A stretch of 64,000 nt of DNA, taken from assembly GCA_000802095.1 (NCBI GenBank), contig JUEB01000001.1, forward strand, positions 124,001 to 188,000, read 5' to 3'. The notes under the pieces were generated by a model. It had not been told where the DNA came from, ran no database searches, and was given only the letters and a program-made list of their open reading frames with translations. The position numbers were made by a program, and so were the translations under genes. Shown here piece by piece: positions 50,096-59,073 of this stretch (position 1 is the stretch's first letter; the number at the start of each line of letters is the position of its first letter). The stretch comes from Peptococcaceae bacterium BICA1-7 (GTDB taxonomy: Bacteria; Bacillota; Desulfotomaculia; Desulfotomaculales; Desulfocucumaceae).

Positions 50096-51085
50096 ATGAG
50101 TAATATGTGGTTAGTCCGGGCTGGTGAGGCAGGATATCTAATCGAGGACTTTCTAAAAGAAAAGATAGTGGCCGTCGGGTGGAATGAGATTGGAGATTTA
50201 ACCAAGATTAAATCGCTAGAAAACATAAAAAAGCTTTTACGAAAACATTTTCCCACTTATAAAGATGGCAAAATTAATATTACTGCCTCTCATCTTAATA
50301 GGTTCAAATTCAGCTTCAAAATAGGTGATTACATCGTTACATATGACACAGATGAACGTATATACTATATTGGAAAGATAATTTCAGATTATGAATATAA
50401 TGATTCTATAACAGAGATGTATCATATTCGGAGGGTCGAATGGACTGCTAGCTTATTAAGAGACAAATTATCCCCTTCATCAAGAAACACATTGGGCTCT
50501 GCTTTAGCCATTATCGGTATCCAACCTGAAGTTCAAAAAGAAATTTTAAAATCACTAAATAATAACAATACTATTGAGGAAGATATTGAAGAAGTTGAAG
50601 AAGAATTAGATGTTATAAAAGAAGATACCATTTCTAAAGCAAACGAGTTTATTAAGGATAAAATATCCGGTCTCAACTGGGAAGAAATGCAACAACTTGT
50701 CGCTGGCATTTTACGAGGAATGGGGTACAAGACTAAGATTTCGCAGAAAGGACCTGATAGAGGACGAGATATTCTCGCCTCCCCCGATGGCTTAGGCCTT
50801 GAAGAACCGAGGATAATTGTACAAGTTAAGCACCGAACAAATGAAAGAATGGGTGTAAATGAAGTTAGAGGTTTTGCCGGTCTTCTCCGTAGCGGAGATA
50901 AAGGTATATTTGTTTCCACCGGAGGTTTTACTAAGGAAGCAAATTACGAGGCTGAAAGGTCCAGTAATCCAATTGCATTTGTTGATGCAGATAACTTAGT
51001 AGAGCTAATAACACAACACTATGATAATTTTGACGTAGAAACAAAAACATTGATTCCCCTGAAGAAAATATATTGGCCGGTATGA
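50096..51085 (+). CDS. Mrr-type restriction endonuclease with N-terminal reader-like domain
   Basis: The 329-residue protein begins MWLVRAGEAGYLIEDFLKEKIVAVGWNEIGDL, a start shared by many predicted modification-dependent nucleases, and ends with an Mrr catalytic domain: GPDRGRDILAS (D225 or D221) and IIVQVKHR (Q243, K245), then EVRGFAGLL and GIFVSTGGFTKEA. A glutamate-rich coil (160-175) links them. Mrr enzymes cut modified DNA. AGGAGTTG precedes the ATG. The N-terminal domain may recognise a modified base or nucleotide ligand. Confidence 0.82.
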   Translation: MSNMWLVRAGEAGYLIEDFLKEKIVAVGWNEIGDLTKIKSLENIKKLLRKHFPTYKDGKINITASHLNRFKFSFKIGDYIVTYDTDERIYYIGKIISDYEYNDSITEMYHIRRVEWTASLLRDKLSPSSRNTLGSALAIIGIQPEVQKEILKSLNNNNTIEEDIEEVEEELDVIKEDTISKANEFIKDKISGLNWEEMQQLVAGILRGMGYKTKISQKGPDRGRDILASPDGLGLEEPRIIVQVKHRTNERMGVNEVRGFAGLLRSGDKGIFVSTGGFTKEANYEAERSSNPIAFVDADNLVELITQHYDNFDVETKTLIPLKKIYWPV

Positions 51086-51113
51086 ACTAAATAATAAGTT
51101 GTGGAGGCAAGAA

Positions 51114-51761
51114 ATGATATGGTACCTGCTAAAAGATTTTAAATACAGAGAAAAAGAAAAAATGAACTTCATAACTCTGCTCGGAATTAAATTTTGGGTT
51201 AGGCACATTGCAGTATTTGTTTTGATATGCTCTTTGAATATATTAGCTGTTCATAAAACTAATTTTGTTATGTCAGCTGTTGGGTATATAATTCTAATAA
51301 CCTATGCTATCTACTTCGTTAAAAATACTGAGCTGGTTATGGAAATAAAATTCGGTAACGCGCTTGGCAGATATAAAAAGAGACTTAGTGTCCTTAGAAA
51401 TGTTTTAAAAGATATGGATTTATATTCCGACAGCAAAATACACTATATTATAGAATTAGTAGATAAACAAAAAAATCAGCTCCAATATAGTAAAAATATA
51501 TTCAAACCCTTTACAATAGTAATGTCAACGATATTAATACCGTTAATTTTGGGTACATTGAATTGGATATATAAGTACATGAAAAATATTGACGAGATAG
51601 TTTTTTATACAGGCCTAATTATAGCTTTAATTCTAGCATTGCTAAGCATTGCATATATGGTGAAACCGATAATAGCTGATTTTATCGATAAAGAATATTA
51701 CTCATTTAATAGCTTACAAAGTATGCTACATGATATTTATCTTATGGATTTCGTTGAATAG
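51114..51761 (+). CDS. Membrane protein with paired transmembrane helices
   Basis: The 215-residue product has two hydrophobic pairs, WVRHIAVFVLICSLNILAV with FVMSAVGYIILITYAIYFV, and PFTIVMSTILIPLILGTLNWIY with EIVFYTGLIIALILALLSIAYMV, joined by a cytosolic helical region. The layout recalls membrane effector proteins in defence operons. GGAGGCAAGAA precedes the ATG at 51114; the TTG at 51099 would be inside the spacer. It lies 28 bases after the Mrr-type gene and 23 before the next. Confidence 0.6.
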   Translation: MIWYLLKDFKYREKEKMNFITLLGIKFWVRHIAVFVLICSLNILAVHKTNFVMSAVGYIILITYAIYFVKNTELVMEIKFGNALGRYKKRLSVLRNVLKDMDLYSDSKIHYIIELVDKQKNQLQYSKNIFKPFTIVMSTILIPLILGTLNWIYKYMKNIDEIVFYTGLIIALILALLSIAYMVKPIIADFIDKEYYSFNSLQSMLHDIYLMDFVE

Positions 51762-51784
51762 AAAAAAAGTTGGGAAGTGTTAAA

Positions 51785-52153
51785 ATGCCGGATACTGTTT
51801 ATAAGACCATTGGAAAGATTTTATCTATAGCAGAGCAGAAAAAGGATTTATCGGGGGGAAAAACTAAGCAAACAGAGACGCAGAGTATCATTGAAATTGA
51901 ATTTGATGATAAGTATAGGATTGAGTTCAAAAAGAATGACAGTGATAATGGACCTATAAAAGTTGGTTTTGGGCAATGTCTTAAAAAAGATGCTTTACTT
52001 GATTCGCATAAATTGATTGAAAATGATTTCGTTATAAGTTCTTCTTTACAAAGTTTTGCCATGTCGGCTATGGAGAAGAGCCGTCTTGTAGAACTGGAAT
52101 TCAAAATTAATAAGAGCAGTAAGAAAGAAGTCACTAAAATAAAGGTGAAATAA
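51785..52153 (+). CDS. Hypothetical 122-residue protein upstream of the SIR2-like gene
   Basis: A polar protein (SIIEIEFDDKYRIEFKKNDSDNGPIKVGFGQCLKKDALLDSHKLIENDFVISSS) that looks like a compact beta-rich domain with a lysine-rich C-terminus. GGGAAGTG precedes the ATG at 51785. Its stop abuts the ATG of the SIR2-like gene directly, so the two are co-translated. It may be a sensor, inhibitor or partner of the SIR2-like protein. Confidence 0.6.
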   Translation: MPDTVYKTIGKILSIAEQKKDLSGGKTKQTETQSIIEIEFDDKYRIEFKKNDSDNGPIKVGFGQCLKKDALLDSHKLIENDFVISSSLQSFAMSAMEKSRLVELEFKINKSSKKEVTKIKVK

Positions 52154-53722
52154 ATGAACAACGCATGGCCGGAGACTGTGCTACTCTGGGGAGCCGGGGC
52201 AACCAAGAGCGCTGGTCTACTTACCACCAATGACATTGCCTGTGCCTTAACACATATCCTGGAGCAGCCGTTCCCGAATTTCGATAAATTAAATTTCTCC
52301 AGGCTTTTTCCGGGAATTTCTGTCGATACCCAGCTCCAAAAAGGATTTAAAGAGCTTCTATCCCTATTATGCTGGGCAGATAGTTTAAGCATTTCATATG
52401 ACCTTGAGGCGCTAAAACATATATCAAGAATAAGCCCAAAATTCTTCGACGCCAGTACTGGCCGTAAAACTAATCTAGGACTGCAGGAATTATTCTCACT
52501 GATTGACCAGCTACTTGATAATAATCTTGGAATTGAAGTTATTGACGATAATGGTGAAAAGCTGTTTCTTGAGGTGCGCAGAATAAATGCTGCCCGGAAC
52601 TGCCTAAAGCTTTTAACAGAAGAGCTTCAGAGAGTGGCCATCCAAGGCGATACCCCTGGCAGAATGAGTAACGCTGCTTTCTACTACGATTTTGCAGAGA
52701 CCCTTTCGGAGCTTATGACCCAGGAGGCTGCTATATACGAGCAAAGAGGATATAAAAAGGACAGCCGTGATTTCTACCTTTATTCCTACGCTATAATATC
52801 ATTTAACTGGGACCCTTTAATAATGTGGGCACTATTTAACGCCCATAAGGCGAGAAACGACAAACCCCCGTATATGGACAAATGCCTTCCTTTACGCCTA
52901 TTCAAAGATTTGGGAACAACTATAGCGACTCGTAAGGTTGACTCCGACAGTAATGTAATCTGGTATTCAGCCAGTGAAACTCAGGTAATAAAAATAAATG
53001 ACTATGAATATCCGTCAAGGATTATGCGGGTAGGCAAACTTCTTTATCCCCACGGTATCTTTGGTTCGAGACTGTGCCCCCAATGCGGAAAACTTATCAT
53101 GTCTTTTGGAAATGTATGGGACAAGGCCTCTCCCCTTGCGTTTGGACCTTCATTGATACAGGATTTGCAGCAGAACTGGAAATACAACAATGATGAAGAG
53201 AATGAGCCTGGAGTTATAAAATGTCCATTCTGCGGTCAAAAGACCTATCCCCAAGATATGCCGCTCGAAATGCAGACTGTAATAAAAAAGAGACCCATCG
53301 CCCCGCTGGAGGAAATCAAAAAGGAAATGGGCCTCCTGATAAAACACGCTAAACATATTGTCTTCGCCGGTTACAGCTTACCCATGGACGACATCTCTGA
53401 AAAGGTTTTTATAGCCTCGTCACTTTCCGGGAAAAAAATCGAAGAAAAGAAATGCACCATAATCGAATTTGACCCGGGCTGGATGCCGGGACAAGGCTGG
53501 CTGGAGGGAAAAGACATCCTCTCTTATCTTCAGGAACGGAAGGGGTCCGGTGTTTGCAATACGGTAAACAGCATTCTGTCCATATTTGATATAAGCCAAA
53601 CCAGGCTAACATTAAAGGGCATCCCTGGAATTTTCGATAGCTATAGCAATATGGAACAGGCTGTAATTGATGTATTGTACCGGGGCGAGTTCCCACCAGT
53701 GAGGAATGAGATGAAAGGATGA
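52154..53722 (+). CDS. SIR2-like protein with zinc ribbon
   Basis: The 522-residue protein has the Rossmann NAD-binding GAGATKSAG motif (13-21), a central SFNWDP motif (216-221), a YPHGIFGS segment (299-305, catalytic histidine position), four cysteines CPQC and CPFC (308-311, 357-360) making a zinc ribbon, and FAGYSLPMDD (405-413). This order matches SIR2-family deacetylase or NADase domains. SIR2 proteins in defence deplete NAD during infection. AAGGTG lies upstream of the ATG; the gene overlaps the next by 4 bases. The middle region (30-200) is unlike canonical sirtuins. Confidence 0.82.
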   Translation: MNNAWPETVLLWGAGATKSAGLLTTNDIACALTHILEQPFPNFDKLNFSRLFPGISVDTQLQKGFKELLSLLCWADSLSISYDLEALKHISRISPKFFDASTGRKTNLGLQELFSLIDQLLDNNLGIEVIDDNGEKLFLEVRRINAARNCLKLLTEELQRVAIQGDTPGRMSNAAFYYDFAETLSELMTQEAAIYEQRGYKKDSRDFYLYSYAIISFNWDPLIMWALFNAHKARNDKPPYMDKCLPLRLFKDLGTTIATRKVDSDSNVIWYSASETQVIKINDYEYPSRIMRVGKLLYPHGIFGSRLCPQCGKLIMSFGNVWDKASPLAFGPSLIQDLQQNWKYNNDEENEPGVIKCPFCGQKTYPQDMPLEMQTVIKKRPIAPLEEIKKEMGLLIKHAKHIVFAGYSLPMDDISEKVFIASSLSGKKIEEKKCTIIEFDPGWMPGQGWLEGKDILSYLQERKGSGVCNTVNSILSIFDISQTRLTLKGIPGIFDSYSNMEQAVIDVLYRGEFPPVRNEMKG

Positions 53723-54402
53723 CGCTCATGACTGTAAAGGAACGAATACTGGCGACTGTTGAAAGGGCCAACGGTCCGGTGTGTGATGACTGTATGGTTA
53801 AATTGGCAGAACTGACCGCCCGGCAGGTGTCTTATCAGGTTTGCGAGAACCTGGCCGCCGAAGGAACCATTGGCCGTGGCAATCACAGATCGTGTATTAT
53901 TTGTGGTAAAATCAAAATTACCAACTGGAGTCCCAACGCTGGTAATGCTACCAGTCCAAAACCAGCAAAAGTTAAAAAAGAGGAGCCTGCCAGCAAAAGC
54001 GTCAACGGTACAAAGCCCTGGTACTGGGAGGGCAACGTGCAGGCTGCCCTGGCGGCCCACCTTTTGAGCGAAGGCTACAGCATCCGCAGCGTAGCAGACA
54101 CCGAATCACGGGCGCCGGGCAAAGACATTATCGCCATATCCCCGGAAGGCAGGGAGCTGTGGGTATCCGTTAAGGGCTTTCCGGAGAGCAGCCCCAATAC
54201 CCAGGCCCGGCACTGGTTCTCTGGAGCCATATTTGACCTGATCCTTTATCACGGGGAAAATCCAGATGTCACCCCTGCCCTGGGCCTGCCCGATGGGTTC
54301 CCTACCTATAAGGGCCTGGTCCCCCGCGTCAAGTGGCTTCAGGAATCTATGCCTTTTAAAATATACTGGGTGGAGGAGTCTGGAAGGGTTACTGTTGGGT
54401 AG
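53719..54402 (+). CDS. Zinc-finger plus PD-(D/E)XK nuclease-like protein
   Basis: The 227-residue product starts with a winged-helix-like region carrying CDDC (22-25) and CIIC (59-62), a probable zinc finger, then a linker (PAKVKKEEPASKSVNG) and a nuclease-like core with APGKDIIAIS (D136), LWVSVKGF (K152). The ATGA overlap with the SIR2-like gene indicates co-translation; the second ATG at 53728 is an alternative start. It may bind and cut DNA in the same system. Confidence 0.7.
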   Translation: MTLMTVKERILATVERANGPVCDDCMVKLAELTARQVSYQVCENLAAEGTIGRGNHRSCIICGKIKITNWSPNAGNATSPKPAKVKKEEPASKSVNGTKPWYWEGNVQAALAAHLLSEGYSIRSVADTESRAPGKDIIAISPEGRELWVSVKGFPESSPNTQARHWFSGAIFDLILYHGENPDVTPALGLPDGFPTYKGLVPRVKWLQESMPFKIYWVEESGRVTVG

Positions 54403-54428
54403 GCTGTTATGTCAGGAGGTCGAAAGAA

Positions 54429-55388
54429 ATGGGGCTTTACACATTGCGTATGTCAAATGGGGATACCAGTTCCGGAGTGCTTGAAGGGGTGAAAAATGAT
54501 TCTGTGAGCTATGAAAAGGACTTCGAGAACTGGCTTGAAAACAGCCCCAACGTTCTTCTGGACGAGAATGATGAAGAAACACTCTTCTGGATAGGCAGGC
54601 AGGCTGCGGCTTCAGTCGGTGATACTGATAAGTACCCTGATTTGATTGGAATTGATTCATCTGGGGATCTGGTGATAGTGGAGTTAAAAAAAGGGAGAAC
54701 CCCAAGAGATATAATTGCCCAGATTCTTGAATATACTACCTGGGCTTCCGGGTTAACTTACGAGGACCTTAATATTATTGCCCTGAATTATTATAAAAAA
54801 CAGGATTGCAATTTTGAAAAGAGCTTGCAGCAAATATATCAGGAAGTATTTTACCCGGACTCTGAAGATATGCCTGAAGTCCAATTCAATAAGAATCAAA
54901 AACTGTACATTGTTGCCGAGGAGATTTCGCCTGTTGTTCGCCAGGTTGCAAGCCACCTGCGGACAAAATACCGGATGAATATATCATGTCTTGAGTATCA
55001 TGTCTTGAAGTCCAAGCAGGGTGAATTTTTTATAAGCACTGAAAAAACAGTTGGATTCGATAACCTGGCACCCAAAACACCTGACGCTATCAGGGCATTT
55101 AAAGTTAAGGATGTTATAAGTGATGCAGTCAACCGGCTTACCCAAGGCAGCCGTACAATATTGTTCTCACCGGCAGATGTTTATATTGAGATAAAAAAGC
55201 AGTATCCTGACATAAACCGTAGCACCGTTGGCTGCCAGATAATTCAGGACTGCGTAAACCACTCTTCGAGAAAACATTACCCCTCCGGCCAAAGGGATTT
55301 GTACTATAAGGTTGACAAAGGAAAATTCCGGCTGTATGACCCGGTTGCCGATGGGCAATGGAATTTCAAGGGAGAAAGAATCTCTTAG
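54429..55388 (+). CDS. NucS/DUF91-like PD-(D/E)XK nuclease with C-terminal domain
   Basis: A 319-residue protein with the catalytic motif DKYPDLIGIDSSGDLVIVELKKG (D71, E85, K87) and the following PRDIIAQILEYTTWAS helix typical of NucS-type endonucleases. The second half, from about residue 235 (TILFSPADVYIEIKKQYPDINRSTVGCQ...RDLYYKVDKGKFRLYDP), is a small conserved winged domain often found at the end of restriction-type nucleases. AGGAGGTCGAAAGAA precedes the ATG. Last gene of the plus-strand run; it converges with vsr, overlapping its stop by 4 bases. Confidence 0.82.
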   Translation: MGLYTLRMSNGDTSSGVLEGVKNDSVSYEKDFENWLENSPNVLLDENDEETLFWIGRQAAASVGDTDKYPDLIGIDSSGDLVIVELKKGRTPRDIIAQILEYTTWASGLTYEDLNIIALNYYKKQDCNFEKSLQQIYQEVFYPDSEDMPEVQFNKNQKLYIVAEEISPVVRQVASHLRTKYRMNISCLEYHVLKSKQGEFFISTEKTVGFDNLAPKTPDAIRAFKVKDVISDAVNRLTQGSRTILFSPADVYIEIKKQYPDINRSTVGCQIIQDCVNHSSRKHYPSGQRDLYYKVDKGKFRLYDPVADGQWNFKGERIS

Positions 55389-55774
55389 TTCTCAAGAAAC
55401 TCTAATAACTGTTTCTTTAAATAATCCAGGTTCTTAAATTCGCACTCCCATACAATGAAAATATCCCAGCCAGCTGCTTTTAGCGTTTGTATTGATTGCC
55501 TGTCTTTTTCAATATTGCGCTGCCTTTTTGGCAGCCAATATTCCAAATTACTTTTGGGATTCCTGCTGCCTTCTTTACAAGTATGCCCATGCCAAAAACA
55601 TCCGTGCACGAATATCACTTTTTTTAGGCGCGCAAAAACAATATCCGGCTTCCCCGGTAAATCTTTCCGGTGGAGCCGGTAACGGTATCCCATAGACCAT
55701 ATAATTTTTCTAACAATAAGCTCCGGCTTTGTATTCTTACTTTTAATCCGGCGCATATTCTCACTGCGTGTCAT
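55385..55774 (-). CDS. vsr: Very short patch repair endonuclease
   Basis: The 129-residue product has all Vsr landmarks: MRRIKSKNTKPELIVRKIIWSMGYRYRLHRKDLPGKPDIVF (with the catalytic aspartate), VFVHGCFWHGHTC, and NIEKDRQSIQTLKAAGWDIFIVWECE. It nicks next to T:G mismatches arising from deamination of 5-methylcytosine. Here it accompanies a GCCGGC-type methyltransferase and restriction enzyme, completing a three-gene minus-strand unit. Confidence 0.95.
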   Translation of the reverse strand: MTRSENMRRIKSKNTKPELIVRKIIWSMGYRYRLHRKDLPGKPDIVFARLKKVIFVHGCFWHGHTCKEGSRNPKSNLEYWLPKRQRNIEKDRQSIQTLKAAGWDIFIVWECEFKNLDYLKKQLLEFLEN

Positions 55775-55790
55775 CCCATAAACTTCAGCC

Positions 55791-56654
55791 TCACACCGTT
55801 AAATCTAAAGGTAAGTCAGATATATCTTTTAATCGTTTGCCGTCAATCATTATGCGAAGCATCTCTAGCGAATCATCTTTTCCATATGCTTCAACTGATT
55901 TAAGCAATTCATCGAGAGCAAAATGATATACGCAATCAATGTCACCTGTTCCTAGCGCAATTGAAGCCAGCCTGCTTGGCAAAGGTTCTCCTGTAACAAC
56001 TACAATGTGCGGCAGATGGCCTTTACGGTTCCGGATCAGGTTCAGTGCCTCAGATCTGCTATTTTGGCTGCGGTCAGACCGGATTGTCCATTTTGACGAA
56101 ATACTGGCGTGTAATATTGGCATTCCGCCATTAACTTTCCTGATTGATGTCCTTCTTGCAACTGTTTTATCAACTATATAAGCGGGCTCGTTAATTACTT
56201 CATCCTCTAATAAATTTCTGACTATAATAACATCTGGTGTTATAGTATAATCGCTTCCCAGTGCTGCAGCTAATTCTGGGTCGTTACGGGCAGCCCGCTG
56301 CAACGCCACAAGATGGGCAAACTGTTCAAAACCGGCAATTGCCATTCTATTCCTGTTTCCGATTTTCCGGATTTCCCACTCACCAGGGCGGATATGGCCC
56401 AGGGCTAAAAAAGTTTCTCGTAAATAGTCAGCATTGCAAGTTTCAAAGGCGCTGCCGCTCGTTTGCCCTGCTAAACGCTCTCCAGTTTCAGACCTTAATA
56501 AATCTGCAATACCGCTAGCAATAGCTACCGAAGCTTTACTTGCGCTGTCTGCGTTACTGGGAATACCCTTTGCATCAATTGTAAGCAAATGCAATAGAGA
56601 CGAATGATATCTCTTCCTGGCTTCTGCTATAAGCGCTTCTTTCTTCTTTGTCAT
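55791..56654 (-). CDS. NgoMIV-family type II restriction endonuclease (predicted GCCGGC)
   Basis: The 287-residue protein matches NgoMIV closely: ALGSDYTITPDVIIVRN (catalytic aspartate), LHASISSKWTIRSDRSQNSRSEALNLIRNRKGHLPHIVVVTGEP, ALGTGDIDCVYHFAL and the ending DISDLPLDLTV. NgoMIV is a tetrameric enzyme cutting GCCGGC after the first G. The lysine in SSKWT and the aspartate in TPD are conserved, so it should be active. Its ATG overlaps the stop of the methyltransferase gene by 4 bases. Confidence 0.93.
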   Translation of the reverse strand: MTKKKEALIAEARKRYHSSLLHLLTIDAKGIPSNADSASKASVAIASGIADLLRSETGERLAGQTSGSAFETCNADYLRETFLALGHIRPGEWEIRKIGNRNRMAIAGFEQFAHLVALQRAARNDPELAAALGSDYTITPDVIIVRNLLEDEVINEPAYIVDKTVARRTSIRKVNGGMPILHASISSKWTIRSDRSQNSRSEALNLIRNRKGHLPHIVVVTGEPLPSRLASIALGTGDIDCVYHFALDELLKSVEAYGKDDSLEMLRIMIDGKRLKDISDLPLDLTV

Positions 56655-57607
56655 ATGGCAAATAACCGCTCCTTTGACACAGCTTTGAGATACTGGATTA
56701 TCTGCATTCCTACCGTTTTAGCAACTGGCGGCGGAAATGCATTGCCAACTTGACGGTAAGCAGCTGTCTTCCCTCCAAAGAATTCCCATTCATCGGGAAA
56801 GCCTTGAATCCGGGCGGTCATACGGACTGTCAATCGGGGCATCCCGGTAAAATCTGGGTCAGGAGCCTGGTCAGCCAGACCATGCCCGTCGACGCCCAAT
56901 GCTTCCCACGCTCTCTTTGCCCGTGTCGGCCCTAAATCTGGACCGCCATGTCTCTTGCTGCCGCCAACAAGAGTCGGTGCAATGTCGTTTGCTATTAAAC
57001 GCCAGCGGTCTGCGTTCTTCCAGCCCCGTTCAGACATTAAATCATATAGCAGTTCACCGACGGTTATCGGATTGTACGCAAAAGGCTGCGGCCAATCGAA
57101 ATGGTGAGCATACTCTTGCCGCACTGCTACGAATACAACCCTTGGTCTTAATTGAGAAACCCCAAAATCTGAAGCATTGAGTAATCGCCAGTCAGCCATA
57201 TAACCGAGTTTCCTCAAATCTTCCATAATCTTATGCCGGTAATCATCAAATATAGAATCAAGCAATCCGCGCACATTCTCAAGCATTACCGCACGGGGCC
57301 TGATCTCATCCACAAGCCTTATAGCTTCCGGGAAAAGGTCACGTTCATCACCAGATCCCATTTGTTTTCCAGCTTTCGAAAAGGGTGGACAGGGAACACC
57401 GCCAGCAAGCAAGTCAAGTCCACGTAAATGGGAACCATTAAACTGCCGGATATCTTGTTCAAGAACGTTCCACGAAGGGCGGTTTAGCCGCAAAGTACCG
57501 CAGGCATGCTTATCAATTTCTATCAGCCCTGCATGAGTAAAGCCAGCCTTTTCTAATCCGAGAGCTTGTCCGCCAGCACCTGCGCACATTTCAAAAGAAG
57601 TTATCAT
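56651..57607 (-). CDS. DNA (cytosine-5) methyltransferase (predicted GCCGGC)
   Basis: The 318-residue product shows the C5-methyltransferase motifs: SFEMCAGAGGQALGLEKAG (I, AdoMet), PCPPFSKAG (IV, catalytic cysteine), ENVRG (VI), QLRPRVVFVAV (VIII) and RQVGNAFPPPVAKTVG (X). It protects the host from the adjacent NgoMIV-type nuclease. GGTGGTGAC lies 6 bases before the ATG, and a TTATATA box is 20 bases upstream. The target-recognition region (about 195-265) should set the same site as the nuclease. Confidence 0.93.
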   Translation of the reverse strand: MITSFEMCAGAGGQALGLEKAGFTHAGLIEIDKHACGTLRLNRPSWNVLEQDIRQFNGSHLRGLDLLAGGVPCPPFSKAGKQMGSGDERDLFPEAIRLVDEIRPRAVMLENVRGLLDSIFDDYRHKIMEDLRKLGYMADWRLLNASDFGVSQLRPRVVFVAVRQEYAHHFDWPQPFAYNPITVGELLYDLMSERGWKNADRWRLIANDIAPTLVGGSKRHGGPDLGPTRAKRAWEALGVDGHGLADQAPDPDFTGMPRLTVRMTARIQGFPDEWEFFGGKTAAYRQVGNAFPPPVAKTVGMQIIQYLKAVSKERLFAI

Positions 57608-57773
57608 TCCAAAGTCACCACCGCTATATAATGTTTTTCTAATTCGACATTAGACATATCCGTTCCTTTAAAAAAAGGACTAGATTCCATTTTATGTGTT
57701 AATCAACTTCAATACTTTTCCAAACCGTGTCTTCATTAAAGTCTTCTTAGTATTGTACATGGTCTAAGGACTT

Positions 57774-58570
57774 TTAACTGGATTCGGCTAAAGTGCCTTC
57801 ATCTCCACTAAGAACAGCTTTCGAAGGCCAAACAGCCTCCCTCACCTTCCCCTCGATCTCCCCGGCCAGTTCCGGGTGATCCCTCAAAAACTGCCGCACA
57901 TTCTCCCGGCCCTGGCCAAGCCTGGTCTCGCCATATGAGTACCAGGCCCGGACTTCTCCAGTATGCGTACTGGTCACCCAGGTCCATCAAGCATACTTCC
58001 CTGGAAATCCCCTCGCCATAATAAAGCTCTACCTCGGCTGTTTTAAAGGGCGGGGCCACCTTGTTTTTGGTCACCTTTATCTTTACCCGGGTCCAGATAA
58101 TGTCCGTACCGTTAATTTTTATATCCTGAAACTTGGTTCTGTAAAAACTTGAGGGCCCGGCCGCCAGGCGTTACCTCCGGATTCCCGTACACCACCCCGA
58201 CCTTTTCCCAGCTGGTTGATAAATATAACCAGGGTCCTGGACTTGCTGGCCACTGCCGTCAGCTTCCTCATGGCCTGGGACATCAGCCGGGCCTGGAGGC
58301 CGACGTGAGCATCCCCCATCTCCCCGTCTATATCTGCCCGGGGCACCAGGGCGGCCACGCTGTCCACAACCACGACGCCGACAGCCCCGCTGCCGATAAG
58401 GGTGTCTGCAATCTCCAGGGACTGCTCTCCGGAGTCAGGCTGGGAAACAAGCTAGTCATCAATGTTTACGCCCAGCTTTCTGGCATAGAGCGGGTCCAGG
58501 GCATGCTCGGCGTCTATGAAGGCGGCAATCCCGCCGGCGTTCTGCACCGAGGCGATAACGTGCAATGAAA
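57774..58570 (-). pseudogene. recA: Broken second recA
   Basis: RecA sequence in several frames: [32 protein letters not shown], a stop inside NIDD, then [69 protein letters not shown] and [20 protein letters not shown]. There are at least two frameshifts, one in-frame stop and an internal deletion between the FINQL and KNKVAPPF blocks. The N-terminus including the Walker A loop is missing, cut just after it at about 58570. It must be a spare copy, as a genome needs an intact recA elsewhere. Confidence 0.88.
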
Positions 58571-58582
58571 TCCATAAACATA

Positions 58583-58614
58583 CGAAAGCCCCGGATCGAA
58601 ATCCAGGGCTTTTA
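58583..58614 (-). terminator. Terminator of the AbrB gene
   Basis: Minus-strand AAGCCCTGGAT and ATCCGGGGCTT form an 11-position stem followed by TC-rich sequence, right where the recA fragment is cut. Confidence 0.6.
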
Positions 58615-58652
58615 TATCCTTTTCGGCTGCAGCATAACTATTCTATACACTT

Positions 58653-58904
58653 CTATTCTCCTGCCCTTTTCACCATATCATAAGCGCACTCCTTGCAAAA
58701 CAGTTTGCCCTTGTAATTCTGCACTTCTTCAGTAGAACCGCAGAAGATGCATGCCGGCACGTACTTTCTCAGGATAATACTATCCCTGTCAACGTATATT
58801 TCCATGGGGTCCTTTTCATCAATCGTCATTGCGCGCCGTAGCCCTTTAGGAATAACTACCCGTCCGAGTTCGTCTACTCTTCTTACAATACCGGTAGCCT
58901 TCAT
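58653..58904 (-). CDS. AbrB/SpoVT-family transcription regulator with zinc finger
   Basis: The 83-residue product has the swapped-hairpin DNA-binding domain MKATGIVRRVDELGRVVIPKGLRRAM and a C-terminal CIFCGSTEEVQNYKGKLFCKECAYDMVK ribbon. AbrB-type proteins control stationary-phase and element genes. AAAGGGGT lies 9 bases before the ATG. It is monocistronic, ending in a terminator next to the recA remnant. Confidence 0.9.
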   Translation of the reverse strand: MKATGIVRRVDELGRVVIPKGLRRAMTIDEKDPMEIYVDRDSIILRKYVPACIFCGSTEEVQNYKGKLFCKECAYDMVKRAGE

Positions 58905-59073
58905 AGTAAAACCCCTTTCAGATTTCGGCTATACGGATTTACCATAAGTTTTAACAATAGCTGATTAGGACTATAAATAACAGTCAATTATACTTGCACT
59001 TATAGCCCGAAACAATACCCTGGCATTGCCAGGGTACAATTCTAATTAAAGCTCTTAATTATCAGTAAGCATA

